NCBI GenBank assembly: GCA_963736685.1
Contig: CAVTPZ010000003.1
Location: forward strand, 70,353-134,352
From: DASUPK01 sp963736685
GTDB lineage: Bacteria > Actinomycetota > Thermoleophilia > Solirubrobacterales > 70-9
Length of the DNA: 64,000 bases
Direction: 5' to 3'
Under the pieces are notes generated by a model. It ran no database searches, had not been told where the DNA came from, and saw only the letters and a list, made by a program, of their open reading frames with translations. Shown here one piece after another: positions 7,480-16,178 of the stretch (the first letter of the stretch is position 1; each line of letters opens with the position of its first letter). A program made the position numbers and the translations under genes.

Positions 7480-9666
7480 ATGCCGATCGCCAAGGTGGAG
7501 CCGCTGCTGACGACCCGGAGTGTGTCCGGGCCGTTCGACTACCGGTTGCCCGATTCCATGGATGAGGTCGAGGTCGGGTCGGTGCTCGTCGTCCCGTTCG
7601 GCAGGCGGCGCGTGGTCGGGGTGGTCGTGGGCATGGCCGAACGCAGCGATTTGCCGGATGGCCGGCTCGCCGAGCCGCTGGAGGCCCTTGACGCCGGCGT
7701 GCCGCCCGAGCTGGTGGAGCTGGGTCGATGGGTGGGTGAGGAGTACTGCTCGACGACCGGTCGGGGGCTCGGACTCGTGCTGCCGCCGGGCGTCGGGACC
7801 GGCGCGGAGGCGCGACGCATCAAGCCGCTGGTCGAGTTGGAGGTCGAGGCGACGCCCGAAGGCATCGCGGCGGCCGACGGCGCCGAACGGCTCGGCCTGC
7901 GGCAGAAGGCCGTGTTGCGCGCCCTGATCGGCGGCCCCCAGACCGCGCGCCGGCTGGCGGCGGCGGCCGGATCGGATCGCGCGACGCTGCGGCGGCTGGA
8001 GTCGCGCGGTTTGGTCACGACCCGTGAGGTGGAGCGCAGGCGTCGGCACTCGTCTCCTGGCGTGGGGGCGGTCAGCGAAGGGGTGGAGCTGACCGGCGAT
8101 CAGCGGGCCGCCCTGGAGCGCGTGGTGAGCTCGCTTCCGAATGGGAAAGCTGTCGGCGGAGGCTCGCTCCTGCTCCATGGGGTGACGGGCTCGGGCAAGA
8201 CCGAGGTCTATCTGGAGGCCGCTCGGGAGACGCTGGCGCGGGGGAGAGGGGCGATCGTGCTGGTGCCGGAGATCGCGCTGACTCCGCAGACGATGGACCG
8301 CTTCCGGCGCCGGTTCGGAGACTCGGTGGCGTTGCTGCACTCGAAGATGCCGGCGGGGGCGCGCTACGACGAGTGGCGGCGGGTGCGCTCGGGCGAGGCG
8401 CGCATCTGCGTCGGGCCGCGCTCGGCAGTCTTCGCCCCGATGTCCGATCCCGGGCTGATCGTGATCGACGAGGAGCATGATTCCTCCTACAAGCAGGAGA
8501 GCGATCCCCGCTATGACGCCCGCGAGGTGGCCCGTCGGCGGGCAGCCGAGGCCGGAGCGGTCCTGCTCTGCGGGACGGCCACGCCCAGGCCAGAGAGCTG
8601 GCACGAGCTCGAGCACGTCGAGCTTCCCAGCCGGGTCGACGGGCGGCCGCTGCCGCCGGTCGAGATCGTCGACATGCGCGGCGGGATGCCGGGCCCGCTC
8701 CACCCCCGGACGCGGGAGGCCTTCGGGCGGGTCGCGCGCGAGGGCGGCAAGGCGATTCTGCTGATCAACCGGCGGGGTTGGTCAACCCATCTGACCTGTC
8801 GCTCCTGCGGTCACGCGTGGGAGTGCCCGAACTGCGACGTCTCGCTGATCCTGCATCGCGACAACGCGCTGCGCTGCCATCACTGCGGGCACGCCGAGCC
8901 GATGCCCGAGGCGTGCCCGGAGTGCGCGTCGGTGACGATCGCTCGGGTCGGCTCGGGTACGCAGCGGGTCGAGGCCGAGCTCAACGAGCTGCTCGCGCCG
9001 CTCGAGGTGTTCCGGCTCGACTCCGACAGCGCGGCGGGGGCAGGGCATGCCGAGGTGCTGAGGCGCTTCGAGGCGGCCGACTCAGGGGTGTTGGTGGGCA
9101 CGCAGATGGTGGCGAAGGGACACGACTTCCCCGACGTCACCCTGAGCGTGATCCTCGACGCAGATGGTGCCCTGCGCCTGCCGGACTTCCGCTCGGAGGA
9201 GCGGACCTTCGCCCTGATCACGCAGCTCGCCGGGCGCAGTGGGCGCGGCGACGCCGGCGGGCGCGTCCTCGTCCAGGCGCTCGCCACGGGCGCTCCGAGC
9301 ATCCGCCACGCCTCCCGGCACGACGCCGCCGCGTTCCTCGCAGAGGAGATCGAGCGGCGGCGCGCACTTCGCTACCCGCCCTTTTCCCACCTGGTCGCAG
9401 TCGGGCTCGCTAGCCCGGATGAGGAGCGGGTCGAGATCTCCGCCGGCAAGGTCGGCGAGCTCGTCGCCGAGCGCATCGCAGCCGACGACGACCTGCTCGG
9501 CCCGGCGCCTCTCTTCCGACTCCGCGGGAAGCACAGGCGCCGCCTGCTGATCAAGTCCGGGGACCGCCACCGGGCAGTGGCGGCGGTCCGCGACGCGGTC
9601 CGCACCGCTGTCTCCGACCGTGTCCTGCGCGAGGTCGCGATCTCGGTCGATGTGGATCCCCAGTAG
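7480..9666 (+). CDS. priA: Primosomal helicase PriA (replication restart)
   Basis: 728-residue PriA-type protein that reloads the replisome at stalled forks. The N-terminal 3'-DNA-binding domain begins VEPLLTTRSVSGPFDY, the helicase core has Walker A GVTGSGKTEVYLEA, the DEEHDSSYKQ box and motif VAKGHDFPDVT with GRSGRGDAGG. Eight cysteines in paired CxxC arrays (CRSCGHAWECPNC, CHHCGH, CPEC) form the zinc-binding insert. The catalytic DEEH and Walker Lys are intact, so this should be an active helicase, unlike the degenerate PriA reported for some actinobacteria. Start ATG 7480 is preferred over GTG 7471 because of the -10 box position. Confidence 0.94.
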   Translation: MPIAKVEPLLTTRSVSGPFDYRLPDSMDEVEVGSVLVVPFGRRRVVGVVVGMAERSDLPDGRLAEPLEALDAGVPPELVELGRWVGEEYCSTTGRGLGLVLPPGVGTGAEARRIKPLVELEVEATPEGIAAADGAERLGLRQKAVLRALIGGPQTARRLAAAAGSDRATLRRLESRGLVTTREVERRRRHSSPGVGAVSEGVELTGDQRAALERVVSSLPNGKAVGGGSLLLHGVTGSGKTEVYLEAARETLARGRGAIVLVPEIALTPQTMDRFRRRFGDSVALLHSKMPAGARYDEWRRVRSGEARICVGPRSAVFAPMSDPGLIVIDEEHDSSYKQESDPRYDAREVARRRAAEAGAVLLCGTATPRPESWHELEHVELPSRVDGRPLPPVEIVDMRGGMPGPLHPRTREAFGRVAREGGKAILLINRRGWSTHLTCRSCGHAWECPNCDVSLILHRDNALRCHHCGHAEPMPEACPECASVTIARVGSGTQRVEAELNELLAPLEVFRLDSDSAAGAGHAEVLRRFEAADSGVLVGTQMVAKGHDFPDVTLSVILDADGALRLPDFRSEERTFALITQLAGRSGRGDAGGRVLVQALATGAPSIRHASRHDAAAFLAEEIERRRALRYPPFSHLVAVGLASPDEERVEISAGKVGELVAERIAADDDLLGPAPLFRLRGKHRRRLLIKSGDRHRAVAAVRDAVRTAVSDRVLREVAISVDVDPQ

Positions 9667-10579
9667 TCAGAGGCCGAGAAGCCGGCGAAGGTCGGCGATG
9701 ACAGCGTCGGGCTGCCGCGTCACCTGCTCCCACGTGTAGCGGGCCACCAGGAACCCCTGAGCTCTCAGGGCGAGCTCACGCCGACGATCGCGCTTGCTCG
9801 CAGCCCAGCCGCCGTGTGCGGCACCGCTGTCGAGTTCGACCGCGATCTGGCGCGAGCGCCACAGTGCGTCGACCCGCATCCGGCCGACCCGGGCGTTGAC
9901 GTCCGGCAGTGGCAGACGCGCGGCCTCACAGAGCTCCAGGAAGCGTCGTTCGAGCTCGCTGAGGGTCGCGGCCAGCTCAGGCATGTGGCGCCGAAGGGCG
10001 GCCCGCAGGGCGGCTGAGCCGGGACGGCCGGGCCGAAGTGCATCAGTCACGGAATCCGGCTCGAGCAGACCGCGGTAGTCCGCCTCGGCGAGGGTCCGGC
10101 GGAGCTGGCGAGCCGTGACCATCGCTGCGACGTCGACGAGGGTTCGGGCGACTGGGGTCACCGGAAAGCCTCGGTGGTCCACACGCTCGACCTGAGCGGG
10201 AGTGGTGGGTGCGAACTTCGGGCAATGAAGGGCGCCGGCCCGGGACGGTGAGGTGGACGCGACGCGGCTCGGCCTCGATGAGGCGCCAGGCCCAGGCGGC
10301 GGTGGTGTGGCTGAGGACGGCGTCGGGACCGGCGTAGAGGAGGGCGGCCCACAGGTGACCCCTCAATGAAAGAGCGGCGTGGCCGAGGGCATAGACGTGG
10401 GGATGTATGCGATGGAGGCGCCCGGTTCTTGCCCAGCGAGAGATGGCCGCCCGGGTGAGGCCCATCGACTGGAGCTGGCGTGCGCTCAGAACGCCGCCCT
10501 GCCCCTCTGCCCGCCGCACCAGCCCTTCTGCGTCGGCTTTGTCTCGCTGACCGATACGAACCCGACGCAGAGTTGCCAT
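9667..10579 (-). pseudogene. AbiEi-like/DUF559 nuclease-fold protein, broken by a +1 frameshift
   Basis: Two adjacent frames together make one protein of about 303 residues. The first part (start 10579) has an N-terminal helix-turn-helix region like AbiEi antitoxins (GVLSARQLQSMGLTRAAISRW, then HPHVYALGH). The second (from about 10197) begins VERVDHRGFPVTPVARTLVD and ends in a DUF559/Vsr-like PD-(D/E)xK fold with VDALWRSRQIAVELDS and a following His. One extra base near 10195-10200 separates them. Such fusions are common in actinobacteria and usually solitary; no toxin gene lies beside it. It may be a true pseudogene or a sequencing error. Confidence 0.7.
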
Positions 10580-10639
10580 GCGGCCGATCCTGGGCGCCGA
10601 GGTGTGCCCAAAGCCGCCCGGATTGCGCCCCGCCCTGAC

Positions 10640-10645
10640 TAGACT
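10640..10645 (+). promoter_or_regulatory. Candidate -10 box (TAGACT) of def
   Basis: TAGACT ends 7 nt before the GTG at 10653, which supports that start and a leaderless def-fmt mRNA. Confidence 0.45.
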
Positions 10646-10652
10646 CGGAACC

Positions 10653-11309
10653 GTGACTGAGGATCCGACAACCCCCGTCGAGGAGCGGGACGACGAGCTC
10701 GCCGGGGAGGCGAGGGAGCCCGAGGGCGTCGACCAGGAGGCGCTCGAGCGCCGTTCAGCGGCCCTCTCGCAGGTCATCAAGTTCGGTGACCCGGTGCTTC
10801 GCTCGGCGGCATCCCCCGTGACGGATTTCGACGAAGAGCTCGGCGCCGAAGCGGAGCGAATGATCGGCCTGATGCGGGATGCGATCGGCGTCGGTCTCGC
10901 GGCCACGCAGCTCGGCGCGCTGCGGCGCATGCTGGTCTTCCAGGTCGGCTCCGAAGCCGAGCCGACGGTGCTCGTCAACCCCGAGATCCACTGGCGCTCA
11001 GAGGACGCGGCGACCGCGGAAGAGGGCTGCCTCAGCCTTCCCGGCGTCATCGTCGACGTGGAGCGTCCGCTCCACGTCAGGGCCCACGGAGTGGACGTCC
11101 ACGGCGACCCGATCTCGATCGAGGCATCGGGCCTGGAGGCGCGCGTGATCCAGCACGAGGTCGACCACCTCGACGGAGTGCTGATGATCGACCGCACCGA
11201 GCGCGACCAGCGGAAGGGCGCGCTGAAGGCTCTTCGCGAAGGCGGTACCTACGCGCCCGACAGCGAGGAAGAAGACGGAGAGGCCGGCGAACCGTCGACC
11301 GAGGAGTGA
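10653..11309 (+). CDS. def: Peptide deformylase
   Basis: 218-residue metalloenzyme that removes the formyl group from new N termini. All three motifs are intact: GVGLAATQLG, EEGCLSLPG (the Cys metal ligand) and QHEVDHLDG (HExxH with two His ligands). An acidic N-terminal extension of about 40 residues and an acidic tail (DSEEEDGEAGEPSTEE) flank the core. GTG 10653 is chosen from the -10 box; the frame is open back to 10578 but overlaps the divergent gene's 5' end. It overlaps fmt by 4 nt (GTGA), so the deformylase and the formyltransferase are coupled. Confidence 0.94.
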   Translation: MTEDPTTPVEERDDELAGEAREPEGVDQEALERRSAALSQVIKFGDPVLRSAASPVTDFDEELGAEAERMIGLMRDAIGVGLAATQLGALRRMLVFQVGSEAEPTVLVNPEIHWRSEDAATAEEGCLSLPGVIVDVERPLHVRAHGVDVHGDPISIEASGLEARVIQHEVDHLDGVLMIDRTERDQRKGALKALREGGTYAPDSEEEDGEAGEPSTEE

Positions 11310-12217
11310 GGACCGCCTACCTCGGCACCAGTGAGTTCGCGGCGACGGTTCTCCGGCGCCTCGCCGACAGTCCGCACCGCCCGTCGCTCGTGGTCACCCC
11401 GCCGGACAGCAAGCGGGGACGGGGCCGCAAGCTCCATCCACCGCCCGCCGCCGAGGTCGCCCGCGAGCTCGGCCTCGAGATCCACCAGACGGCCGACGTC
11501 AACTCGCCGGAGTCGCTCGCCGCGATCCGCGCCGCACGACCGGAGGCCGTCGCCGTCTGCGCCTTCGGTCAGCTCATCAAGGAGCCGCTGCTCAGCGAGT
11601 TCCCGGTGCTCAACGTGCATCCGTCCCTGATTCCGCGCTGGCGCGGCGCCGCCCCGATCGAGCGCACTCTGATGGCAGGCGACGCCGTCACCGGCGTGAC
11701 GATCATGCGGGTCACGGAGGGCCTGGACTCCGGTCCCATGGCGCTCGCCGAGGAACTCGCGGTCTCGCCCGATGACGACTACGCGTCCCTCTCCGCGAGG
11801 CTGGCCGAGGTCGGGGGAGAGCTGCTGGTGCGGGCGCTCGATGCGCTTTCGGCCGGAGAACTCGACTTCACCGACCAGGACGAGGCCCGAGCCACCTACG
11901 CGGACAAGATCTCGAGTGAACAACGCCACCTGTCTCCCTCGCGAACGGCGGCCGAACTGGAGCGGATCGTGCGCGCGCTCACCCCTCACATCGGAGCATT
12001 CCTCGAGCTGGAGGGCGGCGAACGCCTCGGGGTGCGGCGTGCCCGCGAGGTGGACGACGGCCCCGCCTCTGGCGCGATCGAGCTCCGCGACGCTGACCTG
12101 GTGCTCGGCGCGTCGGATGGCGGCCTCAGCCTGGAGGTCGTGCAACCCCCCGGAAAGAAGCCGATGAGCGCGGCCGATTTCCTGCGTGGCCACGCCCTGC
12201 CCCGTAGGGCCGTCTGA
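11306..12217 (+). CDS. fmt: Methionyl-tRNA formyltransferase
   Basis: 303-residue enzyme that formylates initiator Met-tRNA using 10-formyl-tetrahydrofolate. The N-terminal Rossmann-like domain begins RTAYLGTSEFAATVLRRL; the catalytic region has the NVHPSLIPRWRGAAPIERTL signature (Asn, His), and the Asp of GVTIMRVTEGLDSGPM follows. The C-terminal tRNA-binding domain starts around residue 205. GTG start overlaps the def stop. No rsmB follows, unlike in many genomes; a zinc-ribbon gene with its own -10 box comes next. Confidence 0.95.
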   Translation: MRTAYLGTSEFAATVLRRLADSPHRPSLVVTPPDSKRGRGRKLHPPPAAEVARELGLEIHQTADVNSPESLAAIRAARPEAVAVCAFGQLIKEPLLSEFPVLNVHPSLIPRWRGAAPIERTLMAGDAVTGVTIMRVTEGLDSGPMALAEELAVSPDDDYASLSARLAEVGGELLVRALDALSAGELDFTDQDEARATYADKISSEQRHLSPSRTAAELERIVRALTPHIGAFLELEGGERLGVRRAREVDDGPASGAIELRDADLVLGASDGGLSLEVVQPPGKKPMSAADFLRGHALPRRAV

Positions 12218-12224
12218 CGCTCGA

Positions 12225-12230
12225 TACCCT
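12225..12230 (+). promoter_or_regulatory. Candidate -10 box (TACCCT) of the zinc-ribbon gene
   Basis: TACCCT ends 6 nt before the ATG at 12237, again the spacing of a leaderless start. Confidence 0.45.
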
Positions 12231-12236
12231 CGTCAC

Positions 12237-12512
12237 ATGGCCGAACGAGTGGATAGCGGCGTGGGAGAGACCGCCGGCTCCGCCGACTCCCCGGAGAGCT
12301 CCCTCCAGCGCCCGAACTGTCCGGGCTGCGGCGAGCCCTGGCTCCGTCCCGCGCAGCTTCCGGGGCGCTTCGTCTGCGTCTATTGCCTGAAGCGCTTCGA
12401 GCTCGTCTCACAGTGCCCCAACTGCGGCGAACACGGCACCATCAGCCGTCTGACCCGGACCGAGGACATGAAGTGCCAGGCCTGTGGGCACTCGATGCTT
12501 CGCTCGATCTGA
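12237..12512 (+). CDS. Small double zinc-ribbon protein
   Basis: 91-residue protein with four CxxC-type pairs (CPGCGE, CVYCLKRF, CPNCGEHG, CQACGHS), enough for two zinc sites, and an acidic, disordered N terminus of about 25 residues. No enzyme domain is present. Such proteins often bind nucleic acid or partner proteins, but nothing here shows which. It directly precedes rpe with 2 nt between its stop and the proposed rpe TTG, so the two are probably co-transcribed. Confidence 0.6.
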   Translation: MAERVDSGVGETAGSADSPESSLQRPNCPGCGEPWLRPAQLPGRFVCVYCLKRFELVSQCPNCGEHGTISRLTRTEDMKCQACGHSMLRSI

Positions 12513-12514
12513 CC

Positions 12515-13222
12515 TTGGAAGCCGCCACCGATACCGCCTCGACCGGCCCACGTGACCTCTTCGCGTCGAAGCGGGTCGCGCCCTCGATCCTCTCGTCCGA
12601 CTTCTCGCAGCTCGGCTCCCAGATCAAGGAGGTGATGGCGGCCGGTGCGCGCGTCATACACGTCGACGTGATGGACGGCCACTTCGTCCCGCCGATCACG
12701 ATCGGCCCGCTGGTGGCCGGCTCGATCGCCGACCTCGTCCACGACGCCGGCGGCGCGATCGACGTCCACCTGATGATCGAGAGCCCGGACCGCCACATCG
12801 AAGAGTTCGCCAAGGCGGGCGCGGACAACATCACCTTCCACGCCGAGGCGACTCCACACGTCAACCGCACCCTGCACGCGATCCGCGAGCTCGGCTGCCT
12901 GGCCGGCCTCGCCATCAATCCCGGCACGCCGGTGAGCGCGGTCAGCGAGTCCGTGAACGACGCCGACGTCTTTCTCTGCATGACGGTCAATCCCGGGTGG
13001 GGCGGCCAGGCCTTCATCGCTGACTCGCCCGACAAGGTCGGGCGGCTCAGCGAGACGGTGGGCGCCGGGACGATCGAGGTGGATGGCGGAATCGACCCCG
13101 GCACGGCCGGCGGCGTCGCAGCTGCAGGCGCGAGCCTGTTCGTGGCAGGCTCCGCCGTCTTCGGCGCCGAGGATCCGGCCGCGGCGTACACGGCGATAGC
13201 GGAGGCCGCGGGCGCTGCTTAA
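12515..13222 (+). CDS. rpe: Ribulose-phosphate 3-epimerase
   Basis: 235-residue TIM-barrel enzyme that interconverts ribulose 5-phosphate and xylulose 5-phosphate in the pentose phosphate pathway. Signatures: APSILSSDFSQL, HVDVMDGHFVPPITIGP (metal His and catalytic Asp), VHLMIE, TVNPGWGGQ and EVDGGI. Start TTG 12515 is the first in-frame start after the upstream stop and gives a short, non-conserved N terminus of about 20 residues; no ATG or GTG lies between it and the conserved core. Its 3' end overlaps the proposed CTG start of the ion-channel gene. Confidence 0.92.
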   Translation: MEAATDTASTGPRDLFASKRVAPSILSSDFSQLGSQIKEVMAAGARVIHVDVMDGHFVPPITIGPLVAGSIADLVHDAGGAIDVHLMIESPDRHIEEFAKAGADNITFHAEATPHVNRTLHAIRELGCLAGLAINPGTPVSAVSESVNDADVFLCMTVNPGWGGQAFIADSPDKVGRLSETVGAGTIEVDGGIDPGTAGGVAAAGASLFVAGSAVFGAEDPAAAYTAIAEAAGAA

Positions 13223-14252
13223 TCGCGAGCGAGGCGAGCTCGAGCCATTCCTGCGGCGGCTCGCGGCGCTCATCGGCGTGATCGTGGCGGTTCTCCTGGC
13301 CGGGAGCGTCGCCTATTCGCTGTCCCAGAACGTCTCCATCTGGCATGGCTTCCTCTTCTCCCTGGACACGGTCGCCACGGTCGGATCCGCTCCGGAGCCG
13401 GATGACCTGGCAGGACAGCTCACCAAGGTCCTCCTGATCATCCTCGGCGTGGGTACGCTCTTCTACGCCCTGGTGACGGTCACCGAGTTCTTCGTCGCCG
13501 GGCATCTGGGAGAGATCCTCGAGGAGCGCCGAACCCTGAAGAAGATCGAAGACCTCAACGGCCACCACCTGATCTGCGGCTTCGGCCGGGTCGGGCGCCA
13601 GGTCGCGCGCGACCTTCAGACCGGCGGGGACAGATTCGTGATCATCGACAGCCTGGACGAGAACCAGCACATCGCCGAGCAGATGGGCGCGCCCTTCCTG
13701 CAGGGGCGGCCCTCCGAGGACGAGATGCTGAAGGCGGCCGGCATCGACCGCGCAATCTCCGTCCTCGCCTGCGTCGACTCCGACGCCGAGAACATCTTCA
13801 CCTGCCTGACCGCGCGCGAGCTTCGCTCAGACATCACGATCGTCGCGCGGGCGAGCGTCGAGGACTCGGAGAAGAAGCTCCTACGCGCGGGCGCTGACCG
13901 GGTGATCTCCCCCTACAAGTCGAGCGGCGCCGAGATGGCCCGGCTGGCGCTGCAGCCACAGGTCACCGGGGTCGTCGACGTGGCCCCCGAGTACCGGATG
14001 GAGGAGATCGACGTCAGCGAGGGCTGCGAGGCCGAGGGCATGACGATCGGCGAGGTGCGCGGCACCACCTCGATCGCGGCTCTCCGCAACACGGACGGCA
14101 AGGTCCATCCCCAGCCCTCCTCGAGCACGGTGCTCCGCGCCGGCGACGTGCTGGTGGCGATGGGCACTGTGGACGCCCTCCGCAAGCTGGAGGCGATGTT
14201 CGTCCGGGGCACGGCGCGGACCTCCGGGTCGGTGCTCGGCGACCTGGGGTAG
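13215..14252 (+). CDS. TrkA-type (RCK) ion channel with atypical pore
   Basis: 345-residue protein if read from CTG 13215: a hydrophobic helix (LAALIGVIVAVLLAGSVAYSL), a pore loop, a second helix (LLIILGVGTLFYALVTVTEF), then an RCK domain with HLICGFGRVGRQVA and a TrkA-C domain. Family: two-helix potassium channels gated by ligand binding to RCK. The filter reads TVATVGSAP instead of TTVGYGD, so potassium selectivity is uncertain. The only canonical start (GTG 13278) would cut the first helix in half; CTG 13215 has GGAGG 9 nt upstream and overlaps the rpe stop by 8 nt. Confidence 0.8.
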   Translation: MLNRERGELEPFLRRLAALIGVIVAVLLAGSVAYSLSQNVSIWHGFLFSLDTVATVGSAPEPDDLAGQLTKVLLIILGVGTLFYALVTVTEFFVAGHLGEILEERRTLKKIEDLNGHHLICGFGRVGRQVARDLQTGGDRFVIIDSLDENQHIAEQMGAPFLQGRPSEDEMLKAAGIDRAISVLACVDSDAENIFTCLTARELRSDITIVARASVEDSEKKLLRAGADRVISPYKSSGAEMARLALQPQVTGVVDVAPEYRMEEIDVSEGCEAEGMTIGEVRGTTSIAALRNTDGKVHPQPSSSTVLRAGDVLVAMGTVDALRKLEAMFVRGTARTSGSVLGDLG

Positions 14253-14267
14253 GCAACTCAGCAAAGG

Positions 14268-14304
14268 CGGCTTCGCCATCAAGTCGCGGCCACAGGCGGC
14301 CGCT
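14268..14304. repeat. Intergenic repeat, copy A
   Basis: 37-nt element between the ion-channel gene and the cupin gene, containing the inverted repeat GCGGCC-acaggc-GGCCGC. A second copy at 21299-21335 in opposite orientation matches 33 of 37 positions. It overlaps the cupin stop codon by two bases and could also act as a terminator between the convergent genes. Confidence 0.65.
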
Positions 14305-14674
14305 ACCAGTGCCCCTCGACCAGCTCCCCGTCTCCGCCCTCCGGCTTGCTCCCTCCGGCGGCGATGATCTCGAGGCCGTCAGGCCCCGCCTCGAAGGCCC
14401 GCGCCACCTGGGGCGCGACGCGGATGACGTCCCATTGCTTGATCTCGATGATCTCGTCGTCCAGCTTGATGCGACCCGAGCCGTTGATGACCGCGTAGAC
14501 CTCCTCCTGGACCCCGTGGCGATGACCGGAGGTCTGCCTGCCCGGTTCGTATCGCCACCGGCTCACGCCGAGCTCGGTGGAGTCGAGGAACTTCCGTGAG
14601 AAGCGCCCGTCAACCCCGTCCGGCCCGGCGGGGTCGATGTCGTCGAAGTTCTTGATCGCGTAGTCGGATGCCAT
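14303..14674 (-). CDS. Cupin-domain protein
   Basis: 123-residue protein with a cupin barrel: GVSRWRYEPGRQTSGHRHGVQEEVYAV holds the metal-binding HxH and Glu of cupin motif 1, and QWDVIRVAPQVARAFEAG is motif 2, where the usual His appears replaced (VARAF). The N-terminal 30 residues (NFDDIDPAGPDG) resemble small actinobacterial cupins without assigned substrates. The ATG at 14674 is supported by a -10 box 7 nt upstream. It is followed by the convergent ion-channel gene with repeat copy A between. Confidence 0.72.
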   Translation of the reverse strand: MASDYAIKNFDDIDPAGPDGVDGRFSRKFLDSTELGVSRWRYEPGRQTSGHRHGVQEEVYAVINGSGRIKLDDEIIEIKQWDVIRVAPQVARAFEAGPDGLEIIAAGGSKPEGGDGELVEGHW

Positions 14675-14681
14675 ACGACGA

Positions 14682-14687
14682 ACGCTA
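14682..14687 (-). promoter_or_regulatory. Candidate -10 box (TAGCGT) of the cupin gene
   Basis: Minus-strand TAGCGT ends 7 nt before the ATG at 14674, leaving no room for a leader. Confidence 0.45.
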
Positions 14688-14712
14688 GCGAGGCGCCGGT
14701 GCCGGCCGGCGG

Positions 14713-16158
14713 CTATCCAGCTTCGTCGGCCGAGGCCAGCTGCAACTCGATTTCCTCGGTCGACCCGGGTTCGACCCGCTGTTCCAGCGGCCTCAGCGGC
14801 TGGCGGTAGAGCCAGTAGAGCGCCGAGCAGAGCAAGGCCGCGGCCCCGAGGTAGCCGATGACGACGCGCGTGACGTCGTTGGGGACGATCGGGACGATGA
14901 TCCAGATGATGAAGGCGACCGCGCATCCGAGCCAGCAGAACGACGCACGGCGCACTTGGCCTCGCGCGAGGGCCGCCTGGTTGAGTGTCGCGGCGGAGAG
15001 GTAGAGGCCCATGCCGATCGCCACCACGACCAGGTCGCCGCGGTTGTAGTCGTGCTTCTTGCCGAAGGCGATCTGCATCAGTTCCGGCCCCGCGATCAGC
15101 ATGGCGAGCGCCACCAGCCCGGCGAAGCCGGCGATCGCGAACAGGGTCACCCGGATGGAGGCGCGGAAGTCGTTCTCCTCGCCTCGCGATCCCAATGTGG
15201 TGAGGTGGGGGAGGAGGCTGGTCTGCACCGCCTGGAAGAGCTGCAGGGGCGCCCTGGCGATCATCAGGACGTTGAAGATGTAGCCCGCGGCCGCTGCGCC
15301 GGCCGTCGCCTTGGTGCTCAGGATCCCCGCGTTCAGGAAGGTTTGCTCGCTGAGCATGATCAGGAAGACCCCTCCCGCAAAGCGTCCGCCTCTTGCCAAC
15401 GTGAATTCGTCCGTGGGGGTGTCGCTCGCCGGGGCGGCCGCCGGCGAGGCCTCCTCAGGCCGGCTTTCGCCGGGAGTTCCTTCGGAGGCCTCCCCGGCGT
15501 CCGCCCCTGTGGGAACGGCGGACCCGAATCGCCGGAAGAAGGCGAACGGGACGACGATCAGGGACAGCGTCGGGGCGGCGACGATGCCCAGGGCGACCAC
15601 GGTTTGGCCGGATGCGATTCCGATGGCTACGGCGAAGGGGAAGGCCGTTCGGGCGATCGACTCGCTGATGATCTGCAGTGCGTAGATGGTCAGGCGATGG
15701 CTCCCCGCGAGGAACCCGCGAGCGAAATAGCTCGCCCCGTAGGCGGTGACCGCCGCCACCCCGATCCAATAGAGCGTGGAATTGCCGTCCAGCAGGTTGT
15801 CCTGGATCGGCGTGCGAAGCGCCAGCGCGACGACGTCGAAGCCGATCGCGACCGACAGCTGGATCGTCGCCGCCACGCGGACGGTGTGCCTGATCGGCAC
15901 GCCGTGAGCGAGGTTCTCGGAAATGGTCCGCGAGAGCAACTGCTCCACGGGTCGCTGCAGGACTGAGACGACGATGAAGACCGCGGACCAGAGCACGGCG
16001 ATCTGCCCGTACTGGTCCTTCGACAGCTCGTGCGAGGCGAGTGCGAAGTAGAGGTAGGTGATCAGGCCCGTGAGGCCGACCCCGATGGAGAGCAGGCTGG
16101 CGCGACGCCCATAGCTGCGTGCCTGATCCGTCGCCTGCACCCGTCCCACTCTCGGCAT
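14713..16158 (-). CDS. Wzx/MurJ-like polysaccharide flippase
   Basis: 481-residue integral membrane protein with about 12 hydrophobic segments, of the oligosaccharide flippase (MVF/MATE-like) superfamily. Repeated features include FALASHELSKDQYGQIAVLWS near the N terminus, a family-typical segment, and FLIMLSEQTFLNAGIL at the start of the second half. A hydrophilic linker of about 45 residues (EASEGTPGESRPEEASPAAAP) separates the halves. It probably moves lipid-linked sugars across the membrane; the substrate is unknown and no glycosyltransferase lies nearby. Start ATG 16158 is chosen because a -10 box is 8 nt upstream. Confidence 0.78.
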   Translation of the reverse strand: MPRVGRVQATDQARSYGRRASLLSIGVGLTGLITYLYFALASHELSKDQYGQIAVLWSAVFIVVSVLQRPVEQLLSRTISENLAHGVPIRHTVRVAATIQLSVAIGFDVVALALRTPIQDNLLDGNSTLYWIGVAAVTAYGASYFARGFLAGSHRLTIYALQIISESIARTAFPFAVAIGIASGQTVVALGIVAAPTLSLIVVPFAFFRRFGSAVPTGADAGEASEGTPGESRPEEASPAAAPASDTPTDEFTLARGGRFAGGVFLIMLSEQTFLNAGILSTKATAGAAAAGYIFNVLMIARAPLQLFQAVQTSLLPHLTTLGSRGEENDFRASIRVTLFAIAGFAGLVALAMLIAGPELMQIAFGKKHDYNRGDLVVVAIGMGLYLSAATLNQAALARGQVRRASFCWLGCAVAFIIWIIVPIVPNDVTRVVIGYLGAAALLCSALYWLYRQPLRPLEQRVEPGSTEEIELQLASADEAG

Positions 16159-16166
16159 GACGCGCA

Positions 16167-16172
16167 AGACTA
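16167..16172 (-). promoter_or_regulatory. Candidate -10 box (TAGTCT) of the flippase gene
   Basis: Minus-strand TAGTCT ends 8 nt before the ATG at 16158. It is 6 nt from the divergent ribD -10 box, so both promoters share one control region. Confidence 0.45.
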
Positions 16173-16178
16173 CTGGCG

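Noticed and set aside
9667..10579. Toxin-antitoxin or abortive-infection system
   Set aside because: The AbiEi-like gene is frameshifted and has no AbiEii toxin partner; neighbours are priA and def.
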